This document shows positions 7,087 to 15,331 of a stretch of DNA of 15,331 nucleotides, piece by piece (the stretch's first letter is position 1; every line of letters starts with the position of its first letter). Both the position numbers and the translations under genes were made by a program. Under the pieces are notes generated by a model, which saw only the letters and a list, made by a program, of their open reading frames with translations, made no database searches and was not told the origin of the DNA. Source of the stretch: an uncultured Bacteroidales bacterium (lineage in GTDB: Bacteria > Bacteroidota > Bacteroidia > Bacteroidales > UBA932). Location of the stretch: positions 1-15,331 of the forward strand of contig CAJOMB010000042.1 in assembly GCA_905235615.1 (NCBI GenBank), written 5' to 3'.

Positions 7087-9774
7087 ATGAAAAAATCCAT
7101 CACAACCTCCCTCCTTCTGCTGGCCGGCACCCTGGCCCTGGCCCAGCCCCAACTGAACAAAAACAATATTGACGAGGTGATGAAGGCCATGACGCTGGAA
7201 GAAAAGGCCTCCCTCCTCGTGGGCACCAGCTCCGACAACCTGGTCCCCGGCCTGGCGGGCGGAACGCGGGCTGTCCCGCGCTTGGGCATTCCCCAGACCA
7301 TCTTCTCCGACGGACCGGCCGGCGTACGCATCGATCCGGAACGGGACCCCGCCCACACCGTGGCCACGGGCTTCCCCGTAGGCACGCTGCTGGCCAGCTC
7401 CTGGGACACCCAACTGGTGGAAAACACCATGAAAGTGATGGGCAACGAGGTGTTGGAATACGGCGTGGATGTACTGCTGGCTCCCGGCATGAACATCCAC
7501 CGCAACCCGCTCTGCGGCCGTAACTTCGAGTATTTCTCCGAAGACCCGCTCCTGAGCGGGAAAATGGCCGCCGCCTACATCCGGGGCATCCAGAGCAACG
7601 GGGTGGGCACATCGGCCAAACACTATGCGGCCAACAACCAGGAGACCAACCGCACGGAGAACGACGCCCTGGTGAGCCGCCGCGCCCTCCGCGAGATTTA
7701 CCTGAAAAACTTTGAGATTGCCGTAAAGGAAGGCCGCCCCTGGACCATCATGAGCTCCTACAACAAACTCAACGGAGAATATACCCAGCAGGACTACGAG
7801 CTGCTCAGCACCCTCCTTCGCGACGAATGGGGCTATGACGGCATGGTGATTACGGACTGGGGGCTCAAAGACAACACCGTGAAATCCGTCAAGGCCGGAA
7901 ACGACCTCATGGATCCCGGGGCCGATGTGGAGATTCAGCGTATTCTGGAAGGCGTCCGTGACGGCTCCCTTTCCATGGAAGAGGTGGACCGCAACGTGCG
8001 CCGCATCCTGGAATATGTGGTCAGGACGCCCAAATTCCGCCACTATGCCCATTCCGGCCATCCGGACCTGAAAGCCCACGCCGTCACTTCCCGTGAGGCC
8101 GCAGCCGAGTCCATCGTCCTGCTTCGCAACCAGCGCCACACCCTGCCCCTCAAGGGCGACGAGCGGGTGGCCCTGTACGGTGTGACCAGCGAGGATTTCA
8201 TTGCCGGCGGCACCGGTTCCGGCGAAGTTGCCAAGCCCTATGTGGTTACCATGACGCAGGCCTTGGAGAACGCCGGCTTCGTGCTGGACGCCAGCCTGAA
8301 GAACTACTACGCCTTGGAGGCCAAGGCCCTGAAGACCCGCTTCAACATGGAATTCGAAGAGGATAACGAGCACCGCGAGGAGCCGTTCCTCACGGCATCG
8401 GCCATTGACTACCAGGCCAGCGTGAACGATGTGGCCGTGGTGGTGCTGGGGCGCCAGGCCGGCGAAGGAAAGGACCGCCGGCTGGCGGGAGACTTCGAAC
8501 TTTCCGCCACGGAGAAAGAGCTCCTTCAGAACCTCCACAACGCCTACAGGCCCCGGGGAAAAAGGGTGGTGGTGATCCTGAACATCGGCGGCGTCATTGA
8601 AACCGCCTCCTGGAAGCATCTGACGGACGCCATCCTCCTGCCCTGGTCTCCGGGCCAGGAAGGGGCCAATGCCCTCGCAGACATCCTCACGGGCAAGGTG
8701 AACCCCTCCGGCAAGCTGCCCATGAGCTTCCCCAACAATTACCGCGACATCCCCTCCCAGGCCGATTTCCCCTACGACTACAACCCGCTGGCGCCTTATC
8801 ACAAGAAGGAGAACGTGGATTACACCCTCTATACGGAAGACATCTGGGTGGGCTACCGTTACTATGTGACGCAGGATATGGAAGTTTCCTATCCCTTCGG
8901 CTATGGCCTCAGTTATACCGGCTTCGCTTATTCCAAACCCGTCGTGAAGGCCGGGGCCGATGGTTTCACCGCCTCCGTCACCGTCACCAATGTGGGCCCC
9001 GTCGCGGGCAAGGAAGTGGTGGAGCTCTATGTGGGCGCCCCCGCCGGCGGCTTGGAGAAACCCGCCCGCGAGCTCAAGGCCTTTTCGAAGACAAAGCTTC
9101 TGGAACCCGGTGAAAGCCAGGTCCTTACCATGACCGTTGACAACTACTCCATAGCCTCCTTCAACGAGGCGGCATCGGCCTGGGAAGCGGCCGAAGGCGA
9201 CTATCAGGTACTCTTTGGCGCATCCTGCACGGATATCCGCGCCCGCGGCAGCTACAAGCTCAAAAAGGCTCTCTCCTGGCCTGTGAACAAGATTCTGGGC
9301 ATGGCCGACGGTCACGACGCCCCCCACTTTGCAGCCGTGAAAGATGCTGCTCCCGCCGGCAAAGGTCTCCGCTACTCTTACCGGGAAGGGAACCACATGA
9401 GCGTGAGCGGCTTCCTTGCCGCAGCGGAAAAAACCTCCGGCATTACGCCCATCATCACCGCCACGCTCAAGGAGCGGGAAGACCACTTCGGCCTTATCTT
9501 CAAGGGGCTTATGAAGGTGGAGCAGGACGGCCTGTACCGGCTTTCCCTGCACTCCGATGACGGGTCCTGCCTGAGCATAGACGGACAGGCCCTGATGGAC
9601 CTGGACCGCGACGGCGGCGGCTTCCACGAAATCTGGATATCCTTAGATGCCGGCTTCCACCGCATAGAAGTGGGCTTCTGGGACAATTTTGCCGAAGAAA
9701 CCATTGAGGTGGGCCTGCGAGGCCCCGGCATCTCCGTAAGCAATCTGCCCGCCTCCATGTTGTATCACGAATAA
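7087..9774 (+). CDS. GH3 beta-glycosidase with C-terminal PA14-like domain
   Basis: An 895-residue secreted enzyme, beta-glucosidase-like by family, that would release terminal beta-linked sugars by a retaining mechanism. Signal peptide MKKSITTSLLLLAGTLALA with cleavage before Gln20. The N-terminal TIM barrel (about 25-310) shows FSDGPAGVR, LLAPGMNIHRNPLCGRNFEYFSEDP, KHYAANNQE (Lys178, His179) and MVITDWG with nucleophile Asp257. The alpha/beta sandwich carries the acid/base candidate Glu460 in AGEGKDR, and the SYPFGYGLSYTGF to fibronectin III-like part follows at about 600-725. Residues about 755-890 form a PA14-like domain at the C-terminus (DGLYRLSLHSDDGSCLSIDG, then a Gly-His-rich strand pair and NLPASMLYH), unlike beta-glucosidases where PA14 sits inside the sandwich domain. 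It starts 5 bases after the previous stop and ends directly at the next ATG. The sugar removed (glucose, xylose or other) cannot be stated. Confidence 0.92.
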   Translation: MKKSITTSLLLLAGTLALAQPQLNKNNIDEVMKAMTLEEKASLLVGTSSDNLVPGLAGGTRAVPRLGIPQTIFSDGPAGVRIDPERDPAHTVATGFPVGTLLASSWDTQLVENTMKVMGNEVLEYGVDVLLAPGMNIHRNPLCGRNFEYFSEDPLLSGKMAAAYIRGIQSNGVGTSAKHYAANNQETNRTENDALVSRRALREIYLKNFEIAVKEGRPWTIMSSYNKLNGEYTQQDYELLSTLLRDEWGYDGMVITDWGLKDNTVKSVKAGNDLMDPGADVEIQRILEGVRDGSLSMEEVDRNVRRILEYVVRTPKFRHYAHSGHPDLKAHAVTSREAAAESIVLLRNQRHTLPLKGDERVALYGVTSEDFIAGGTGSGEVAKPYVVTMTQALENAGFVLDASLKNYYALEAKALKTRFNMEFEEDNEHREEPFLTASAIDYQASVNDVAVVVLGRQAGEGKDRRLAGDFELSATEKELLQNLHNAYRPRGKRVVVILNIGGVIETASWKHLTDAILLPWSPGQEGANALADILTGKVNPSGKLPMSFPNNYRDIPSQADFPYDYNPLAPYHKKENVDYTLYTEDIWVGYRYYVTQDMEVSYPFGYGLSYTGFAYSKPVVKAGADGFTASVTVTNVGPVAGKEVVELYVGAPAGGLEKPARELKAFSKTKLLEPGESQVLTMTVDNYSIASFNEAASAWEAAEGDYQVLFGASCTDIRARGSYKLKKALSWPVNKILGMADGHDAPHFAAVKDAAPAGKGLRYSYREGNHMSVSGFLAAAEKTSGITPIITATLKEREDHFGLIFKGLMKVEQDGLYRLSLHSDDGSCLSIDGQALMDLDRDGGGFHEIWISLDAGFHRIEVGFWDNFAEETIEVGLRGPGISVSNLPASMLYHE

Positions 9775-11976
9775 ATGCCTCTCATGATGAAACAAGCACA
9801 TTTTGCGATAGCGGCGCTTCTGGTCTTGACCGCTTGCTGCGAAAAAGACCCCGTGGAAAAACGGGTGGAAGACCTTCTTTCCCGCATGAGCGTAGAAGAA
9901 AAAGTGGCCCAGGTAAGCGCCCAGCTGCTGTATATGGACGAGTTCTACGAGAACCGGGACTATACCAAAGGGCACATCCGCAACGTGGGTCATTTCCTGC
10001 CCGACGAAGGGCTGCCCAACGACCCCAAGTCCGTAGCGGAACGCATCAATGACGACACCCGGAAGTCCGTGGAAGCCAGCCGCTGGGGCATTCCGGTGCT
10101 GCAGCACGGCGAGGCCCTGCACGGCGCCCAATGGGGCAATGCCACCTGCTTCCCGCAAAGCATTGCCATGGCCGCCACCTTTGACGACGGGCTTTATTTC
10201 CGGGAAGGACAGGTGGTCGCAAAGGAACTGCGGGCCGTGGGTGTCCGCCAGGTATATGCACCGGTCATCAATATCACGCGCGACCAGCGCTGGGGGCGCG
10301 GACAGGAAAGCTATGGCGAAGACGTGCTCCTGAACGCCCGTTTTGGAACGGCCTACGTGAAGGCCCTGGAAGAAGGCGGCGTAGTGGCTACTCCCAAGCA
10401 CTTTGTAGACAATTACGGAGAAGGGGGGCATGACTCCTTCGCCTCCATCATGTCCTGGCGGGAACTGAGAGAAGTGTATCTGGAGCCCTTTCGCGCCTGT
10501 GTCCAGGAAGGCGGGGCCCGGGGCATCATGAGCGCCTACAACGCCGTAGACGGCATTCCGGCCTCCTGCAACAGTACCCTTCTGAACGACATCCTCAAGA
10601 AAGAATGGGGCTTCAAAGGCATCGTGGTGAGCGACTATGACGCCGTGGACATCGTGCGCCGCAACCACATGATGGCCGCGACGGAGGACGAGGCGCTGGC
10701 GCTTTGCATGAACAACGGGCTGGATTTGCAGCTGCATGTAACTTCCGACGGCCTGCTGGAGCTGGTGAAGAGCGGCAAAATCTCCGAGAAAGTGCTGGAC
10801 GAGAGTGTGCGCCGGGTACTCCGGCTCAAATTTGAGCTGGGCCTGTTTGACCAGCCCTTTGTGGACCCGGAACAGGCATCGGCCATCGTGCGCAGCCCGG
10901 AGCACCGGGAACTGGCCTACGAGGCGGCCTGCAAGTCCATGACGCTGCTGAAGAACAACGGCATCCTGCCGCTGAAGAACGTCCGTCGGATAGGCCTGTA
11001 TGGCCCGGCGGCCAACACCCTCAACATCGGAGACTACAGCGGTGCCCGCGGCGGCTGGAAGGGAGACGGCATAACGCCCTACGAAGGCCTGAAACAGGCT
11101 TTCGCCGGAAAGGCCGACGTGCAGCTGAACCCCGCCTCGCCCCGCGGCTGCGACGTGCTGCTGTTCTTCCCGTCCATCACCGAGGAGGAGGGCAGCGACC
11201 GCAGCAGTTTCGGCCTTCCTTCCAGTCACATGTCCATGGAACGCTCCGAAGGCGGCCTCATTGTGGCCGACAAACAGTCCATAGACGTGGAAATTGACCA
11301 GGAAAAGATGCTAAAGGCTCTCATTGCCACAGGCAAACCCGTGGTGGTGGTGCTTCACAACGGGGCGGTGATTGACATCTCCGGCTGGGTGGACAACGTG
11401 GCCGCCGTATTGGAGGCCTGGTACCCCGGGGAACAGGGCGGCAGGGCCCTGGCCGACGTCCTTTCCGGCCAGGTGAATCCCGGCGGACGCCTGCCGTTCA
11501 GCTGGGTGCGCAATATCGGCCAGAATCCCTATTATTATTCCATCAAGCCCAGCGGACGCGGGTACGGTTATGTGGAAAACGACGGAAGCCCGCTGTATCC
11601 CTTCGGCTATGGCCTGAGCTATACCTCCTTCGCCTACAGCAATTTCGTGCTGCCGGAAAAACTGGCCGCCGGAGACAGCCTGAAGGTGAAAATGACCGTG
11701 ACCAATACGGGTTCCGTGACCGGCGACGAGGTGGTGCAGGTGTACATCCACGACGAACTGGCCTCCGTAGCGCGTCCCCTCAAGCAGCTGGCCGGCTTCC
11801 GGCGCATTACGCTGGCTCCCGGAGAGAGCCGCGAAGTGGAAGTGGCCGTCCCCTACCGCCAGTTCGGCCTTTGGGACAAAGACCTTCGCTTTGGCGTGGA
11901 GGAAGGCTGGTTTGAGGTTTGGGTAGGCAAGAATGCCGATGAAAAGATTATCGGCGGACGGACTTATGTGAATTAA
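9775..11976 (+). CDS. GH3 beta-glycosidase lipoprotein (glucosidase/xylosidase type)
   Basis: A 733-residue GH3 without an extra domain. The ATG at 9775 abuts the previous stop (TAAATG); in-frame ATGs at 9784 and 9787 give an equally good and shorter signal, so the true start may be there. The signal has a lipobox LTAC (Cys21) followed by Cys-Glu-Lys-Asp, whose charged residues might act as a surface-export signal, as in some Bacteroidota lipoproteins (weak). The barrel shows QHGEALHG, INITRDQRWGRGQESYGED, KHFVDN (Lys208, His209) and VSDYDAV with nucleophile Asp287. The sandwich domain has TEEEGSDRSSF, in which one of Glu470-472 should be the acid/base, probably Glu472. YPFGYGLSYTSF and a fibronectin III-like end close it. 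It differs clearly from the preceding GH3, so the two probably act on different linkages rather than being a recent duplication. Confidence 0.92.
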   Translation: MPLMMKQAHFAIAALLVLTACCEKDPVEKRVEDLLSRMSVEEKVAQVSAQLLYMDEFYENRDYTKGHIRNVGHFLPDEGLPNDPKSVAERINDDTRKSVEASRWGIPVLQHGEALHGAQWGNATCFPQSIAMAATFDDGLYFREGQVVAKELRAVGVRQVYAPVINITRDQRWGRGQESYGEDVLLNARFGTAYVKALEEGGVVATPKHFVDNYGEGGHDSFASIMSWRELREVYLEPFRACVQEGGARGIMSAYNAVDGIPASCNSTLLNDILKKEWGFKGIVVSDYDAVDIVRRNHMMAATEDEALALCMNNGLDLQLHVTSDGLLELVKSGKISEKVLDESVRRVLRLKFELGLFDQPFVDPEQASAIVRSPEHRELAYEAACKSMTLLKNNGILPLKNVRRIGLYGPAANTLNIGDYSGARGGWKGDGITPYEGLKQAFAGKADVQLNPASPRGCDVLLFFPSITEEEGSDRSSFGLPSSHMSMERSEGGLIVADKQSIDVEIDQEKMLKALIATGKPVVVVLHNGAVIDISGWVDNVAAVLEAWYPGEQGGRALADVLSGQVNPGGRLPFSWVRNIGQNPYYYSIKPSGRGYGYVENDGSPLYPFGYGLSYTSFAYSNFVLPEKLAAGDSLKVKMTVTNTGSVTGDEVVQVYIHDELASVARPLKQLAGFRRITLAPGESREVEVAVPYRQFGLWDKDLRFGVEEGWFEVWVGKNADEKIIGGRTYVN

Positions 11977-11986
11977 AACACTGACG

Positions 11987-13837
11987 ATGAAAAAAATTAC
12001 ATTCTTTGCCTTGTTGTTTACCCTGGTGGCCTGCCAGAGCCCCCGGGAAGAGAAGATGAAACTGATGACGCCTGTGAGTTTTGCCGACGTGGAAATCAAC
12101 GACGACTTCTGGACTCCGCGCCTGCTCATCCATAAGGACGTCACCCTGCCGGTGTGCATCGACCAGATTGAGAACCAGACCGGCCGCATCCGGAATTTCG
12201 AGAATGCGGCGAAGGGGAAAGGAGAACATTCCGGCATCTTCTTCGACGATTCCGATGTGTACAAGGCCCTGGAAGGCATGGCCTATTCCCTGCAGATTGA
12301 ACCGGATCCGGAACTGGAAGCCAAGTGTAACGAGTGGGTGGACAAGTTTTACGCCGCCCAGCAGCCGGACGGCTATCTGAATACCTATTATACGCTTACG
12401 GGACTGGAAAACCGCTGGCACGACATGGACCGGCACGAAATGTACTGCGCCGGCCACATGATGGAGGCGGCGGTGGCCTATTACAAGGCGACGGGAAGGC
12501 GACGGCTGGTGGATGTGGCGGAAAAGTTCGCCCACCACATGATGACGGTCTTCGGCCCCGGCAAACGCCATTGGGTGCCCGGTCACGAAGAGATTGAGCT
12601 GGCCTTGGTGAAGCTCTATGAGGTGACAGGGAAGCAGGAATACCTGGATTTCGCCGCCTGGCTGCTGGATGAACGCGGCCACGGCTACGGTTCCTACGGC
12701 GACGGGCGCGTGTGGCCCGCCGTCTATTATCAGGACGAGGTGCCTGTGCGCGAACTCTCGCGCATCACCGGCCACGCCGTCCGTTCCATGTACCTGTACT
12801 GCGGCATGGCCGACGTGGCCGCCTATACGGGGGATGAGGAACTGATGGCCGCGCTGGACCGCCTGTGGGACCACGTGGTGATGCGGAACATGTATATCAC
12901 CGGCGGCATCGGCCAGTCATCGCGCAATGAAGGCATTACCGAGGACTACGACCTGCCCAACCTGACGGCCTACTGCGAAACCTGCGCGTCCGTGGGCATG
13001 GTCCTGTGGAACTGGCGGATGAACCACTTCACCGGAGATGCCAAATACATTGACGTGATGGAACGCTCCCTGTATAACGGCGCCCTGGCGGGCATTTCCC
13101 TCAAGGGAGACCGTTTCTTCTATGTGAATCCGCTGGAGTCGGAAGGGAACCATCACCGGCAGGAATGGTACGGCTGCGCCTGCTGCCCCAGCCAGATTTG
13201 CCGCTTCATCCCTTCGGTGGGCAATTATGCCTATGCCACCTCCGAAAATGCCCTGTGGGTGAACCTTTACATGGGCAGCGACGTGACGGTGAAACTTTCG
13301 GGGGCCGACATGCAGGTACACCAGACCACCACCTATCCCTGGGACGGCAACGTCGTCCTGGACCTGGGCCTTCAGAAACCGGTCAGGGGAGAAGTGCGGC
13401 TCCGGATTCCCGGCTGGTGCAAGGACTATACGCTGACGGTGAACGGAAACGCTGTGCAGACGCCGGAGGAGAAGGGCTATGCCGTCCTTTCGCGCAAGTG
13501 GCAGGACAAGGACCGGATTGAGCTCATCCTGAGTATGCCCGTGGAAGTGGTTGCCGCAGACCCCCGCGTGAAGGAGGATGCGGGCAAGCGTGCCATCCAG
13601 CGCGGTCCCATCGTGTATTGCATGGAGCAGGTGGACAACCCGGACGGTTTTGACAGCCTGCAGCTGACGGAGGGGATGGAATTTCGGATGGAGAAGCTGC
13701 CCAAAAAACAGTGGTGGGGACATGAGATCCTGCAGATAACGGCGCAGAACGGGGAAGACGAACTGGTGCTGATACCCTATTTTGCCTGGGACAACCGCGA
13801 GGCCGGAAAAATGAAAGTCTGGATTCCTTTTAAATAA
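11987..13837 (+). CDS. GH127-type beta-L-arabinofuranosidase lipoprotein
   Basis: A 616-residue enzyme of the former DUF1680 group, expected to release terminal beta-L-arabinofuranose with a cysteine nucleophile held by zinc. Signal and lipobox LVAC put the lipid Cys at 16. The catalytic set of HypBA1 (E322, E338, C340, C417, C418) can be placed here as Glu315, Glu331 and Cys333 (in CETCASVG), Cys399 and Cys400 (in GCACCP), with the same 16-residue step between the first two. Other family motifs are GYLNTYY and YDLPNLTAY. The (alpha/alpha)6 barrel occupies about 30-430 and beta-sandwich domains follow (IPGWCKDYTLTVNG, RAIQRGPIVYCMEQ). GH146 is a related family and some DUF1680 members have other substrates, so the sugar is probable, not proven. 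It sits 10 bases after the GH3 stop and 6 bases before the next start, with no terminator between. Confidence 0.9.
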   Translation: MKKITFFALLFTLVACQSPREEKMKLMTPVSFADVEINDDFWTPRLLIHKDVTLPVCIDQIENQTGRIRNFENAAKGKGEHSGIFFDDSDVYKALEGMAYSLQIEPDPELEAKCNEWVDKFYAAQQPDGYLNTYYTLTGLENRWHDMDRHEMYCAGHMMEAAVAYYKATGRRRLVDVAEKFAHHMMTVFGPGKRHWVPGHEEIELALVKLYEVTGKQEYLDFAAWLLDERGHGYGSYGDGRVWPAVYYQDEVPVRELSRITGHAVRSMYLYCGMADVAAYTGDEELMAALDRLWDHVVMRNMYITGGIGQSSRNEGITEDYDLPNLTAYCETCASVGMVLWNWRMNHFTGDAKYIDVMERSLYNGALAGISLKGDRFFYVNPLESEGNHHRQEWYGCACCPSQICRFIPSVGNYAYATSENALWVNLYMGSDVTVKLSGADMQVHQTTTYPWDGNVVLDLGLQKPVRGEVRLRIPGWCKDYTLTVNGNAVQTPEEKGYAVLSRKWQDKDRIELILSMPVEVVAADPRVKEDAGKRAIQRGPIVYCMEQVDNPDGFDSLQLTEGMEFRMEKLPKKQWWGHEILQITAQNGEDELVLIPYFAWDNREAGKMKVWIPFK

Positions 13838-13843
13838 TTGAAT

Positions 13844-15331
13844 ATGAGAAAATTCGGCGTCTGTCTGATGGCCCTTTCCGTCTTCTCTTGCGGCGGCAGG
13901 ACAGTGAATCTGGTTCCGGAGACACCCTCCACGGCACCCGATTACCTGTGTACCTGGAACCTCCAGTGTTACCGTTCCAACCAGGACGGTCCGGTGAAGA
14001 ACCGGGCCGAGATGGTGGAGGAGAACTTTTTCGGCGACGGCCCCTATCAGGGCTGGGCGTCAATGTACCCGGCCATCCGCGAAGACCTTTTCCTGGTGCT
14101 GGACGATTCCTGGGACCTTCCCCGCGACTGGAACGAAAGGGAAGGGAATCCCTATTACGGAACCGTGCGGCTGGACACCACGCGCTTCCCTTCTTTCAAG
14201 GGGGAGCCGGCGCAGCGGCTGAAGGCGCTGTCCGACCGTCTCGTCGGGATGGGCTGGAAGGGTCTCGGCGGCTGGATTTGCGCCGAGAAGGCCCGGACCG
14301 ACTTAGACATACCCGACGAAGTGTACTGGCCGGAGCGCCTGCAGGAGGCGCAGGCGGGCGGTGTGCGTTACTGGAAAGTGGACTGGGGCGAGATGCAGGG
14401 AAGCGGGGCGTGGAGAAAACAGCTGACGGAATGGGGCCGGCAGTACGCGCCCGACCTCACGATTGAGCACGCAATGAACCCGGCGTTCATCGCCTTCAGC
14501 GACACCTACCGTACCTACGACGTGGAAAACATTACCGCCCAGACGGTGACGATCGACCGCGTGGCGAAGTACCTGAAGTATGCACCGGAGGCTCCTGCGA
14601 AGGGTATCATCAACTGCGAGGACGAACCCTACATCGCGGCGGCCCTGGGCTGCGCCATCGGCATCATGCGCCATCCCTTCACCGGCGCCCTTCCTTCCGG
14701 ACGTGCCGACATCGGCTTCCCGGAGACCGGCCGGAACCTCAAATGCCGCTTGGACGAGGTGACACGCGGGGTGCGCTGGCACCGGATCGCCCTTCCCTTC
14801 GGGTCCGACGGCGTTTCCTATACCGTGGATTCCGTCATCCTGAAAGACGGCTGGATATACGCTTTCGACGAGAGCTGGATCCGGCATGAAGTGGGCGATA
14901 CCATCCGGGTGTCAGCCCCGGCACGGGTGAGCCGCAACATGCCGCTTCCCAAGGTGAGCTCCCAGGATCCGGCCCGTCCCTTCGTGCTGGCTACCCGCTA
15001 TCCCGAAGGAGCCGTCGCCGTTGCCACGGTGGGCCGCTCGCTGGGCCGGGAATATGTGCTGCAGGAGGTTCCCGTGGAGATTGAAATCCCTTCCCCGGAA
15101 GCCCCTGTGGGCATTTTCGGCCGATATGAAAGCCTGACCTTGCACTATCCTTCTCCCGTAGGGAAGGTCCGTGTCTGGGCGCAGGACCTGGCGGCCGACC
15201 GGGCCGTGGACATCACCGGCAGGGTTTCCGTGGACGGCAGCCGGATGGTCGTTCCCGGTTCCGTGATTGCCGAAGTAGGCCTGATGGCCGCGAGCGAAGG
15301 GGATGTGTCCGATCCCGGAATGGTACTTGTC
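13844..15331 (+). CDS. Lipoprotein with clan GH-D-like (alpha-galactosidase-like) barrel, 5' part only
   Basis: The frame from the ATG at 13844 has no stop up to the right edge (496 residues seen), so the gene continues outside the window. The start follows the GH127 stop by 6 bases and gives a short lipoprotein signal (MRKFGVCLMALSVFSC, Cys16). About residues 40-290 look like a TIM barrel related to GH27/GH36: LVLDDSWDLP (Asp87, Asp88, Trp90) recalls the DDGW-type strand, KVDWG (Asp180) recalls the KxD nucleophile strand, and RTYDVEN (Asp226) recalls the R-x-x-D acid/base strand. A beta-rich C-terminal region starts at about 310. I recognise no family with certainty; the catalytic assignment is motif inference, and a GH31-like or unclassified barrel is possible. 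In this operon it would act on an alpha-linked terminal sugar such as galactose or, as some GH27 enzymes do, beta-L-arabinopyranose. Confidence 0.75.
   Translation, partial: MRKFGVCLMALSVFSCGGRTVNLVPETPSTAPDYLCTWNLQCYRSNQDGPVKNRAEMVEENFFGDGPYQGWASMYPAIREDLFLVLDDSWDLPRDWNEREGNPYYGTVRLDTTRFPSFKGEPAQRLKALSDRLVGMGWKGLGGWICAEKARTDLDIPDEVYWPERLQEAQAGGVRYWKVDWGEMQGSGAWRKQLTEWGRQYAPDLTIEHAMNPAFIAFSDTYRTYDVENITAQTVTIDRVAKYLKYAPEAPAKGIINCEDEPYIAAALGCAIGIMRHPFTGALPSGRADIGFPETGRNLKCRLDEVTRGVRWHRIALPFGSDGVSYTVDSVILKDGWIYAFDESWIRHEVGDTIRVSAPARVSRNMPLPKVSSQDPARPFVLATRYPEGAVAVATVGRSLGREYVLQEVPVEIEIPSPEAPVGIFGRYESLTLHYPSPVGKVRVWAQDLAADRAVDITGRVSVDGSRMVVPGSVIAEVGLMAASEGDVSDPGMVLV

Larger units (their letters stand above)
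779..15331 (+). other. Single glycan-degradation operon, open to the right
   Basis: Seven genes in the same direction are joined by ATGA overlaps at 3562 and 5480, gaps of 5, 0, 10 and 6 bases at the others, and no terminator hairpin was found between them. All encode exported proteins: lipoproteins at positions 1, 5, 6 and 7 of the operon and Sec-cleaved proteins at 2, 3 and 4. SusC/SusD, a sensor or a transporter are not in the window and may lie to the right. Confidence 0.8.

Noticed and set aside
6907..9627. A 906-codon open frame on the - strand opposite the first GH3
   Set aside because: The + strand frame has full GH3 motifs, a signal peptide and operon spacing. The antisense translation is Gly/Val/His-rich with no recognisable domain, as expected opposite GC-rich codons.
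13888..14466. A 192-codon + strand frame in the last gene
   Set aside because: It is Arg/Gly/Pro-rich with no motifs, and the overlapping frame from 13844 has a lipoprotein signal and stays open to the edge.

Overview
The window looks like a piece of a Bacteroidales chromosome, probably a gut or rumen lineage with GC-rich coding DNA such as a Rikenellaceae or Cryptobacteroides relative. The reasons are the TTTG / TAnnTTTG promoter form, the lack of Shine-Dalgarno sequences before most starts, many Sec and lipoprotein signal peptides, and a carbohydrate-enzyme repertoire (GH92, GH3, GH127, GH63-like) typical of Bacteroidota. The genus is inference only.

Layout: everything recognisable is on the + strand. 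Positions 2-616 are the 3' end of a right-handed beta-helix surface/secreted protein whose gene starts outside the window. It is closed by a clear rho-independent terminator (646-680). The AT-rich gap 617-778 then holds a perfect 10-bp inverted repeat (686-707) and a perfect-consensus Bacteroidota promoter (699-729) whose -33 element lies inside the repeat. From 779 to the right edge runs one tightly packed operon: GH92 alpha-mannosidase lipoprotein with CHB_HEX-like and PA14-like C-terminal domains; a phospholipase C/GDPD-like + alkaline phosphatase fusion that is frameshifted; a GH63/trehalase-like (MGH1-like) glycosidase; a GH3 with a C-terminal PA14-like domain; a second GH3 that is a lipoprotein; a GH127 beta-L-arabinofuranosidase-type lipoprotein; and the 5' part of a lipoprotein with a clan GH-D-like (alpha-galactosidase-like) TIM barrel that runs off the window. 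Neighbouring genes overlap by ATGA or are separated by 0-10 bases, and no terminator was seen between them.

How they may work together: all products carry export signals, so this looks like the periplasmic/outer-membrane depolymerising section of a polysaccharide utilisation locus, without a SusC/SusD pair, regulator or sulfatase in the window. The enzyme families suggest a glycan with alpha-mannose, beta-glycosyl (glucose/xylose-type) and beta-L-arabinofuranosyl units. The phosphodiesterase-phosphatase fusion suggests the target may also carry phosphodiester links, for example phosphomannan, a GPI-type glycan or glycerophosphate-decorated glycan. That substrate idea is inference.

The points most worth a second look are the fusion gene and its frameshift (a conserved loop is missing in all frames, so a real deletion of about 19 bases fits better than a one-base error), the promoter/palindrome overlap, and the edge gene at 13844, which resembles clan GH-D only in motifs. 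No tRNA, rRNA, CRISPR, insertion sequence or att site was seen.
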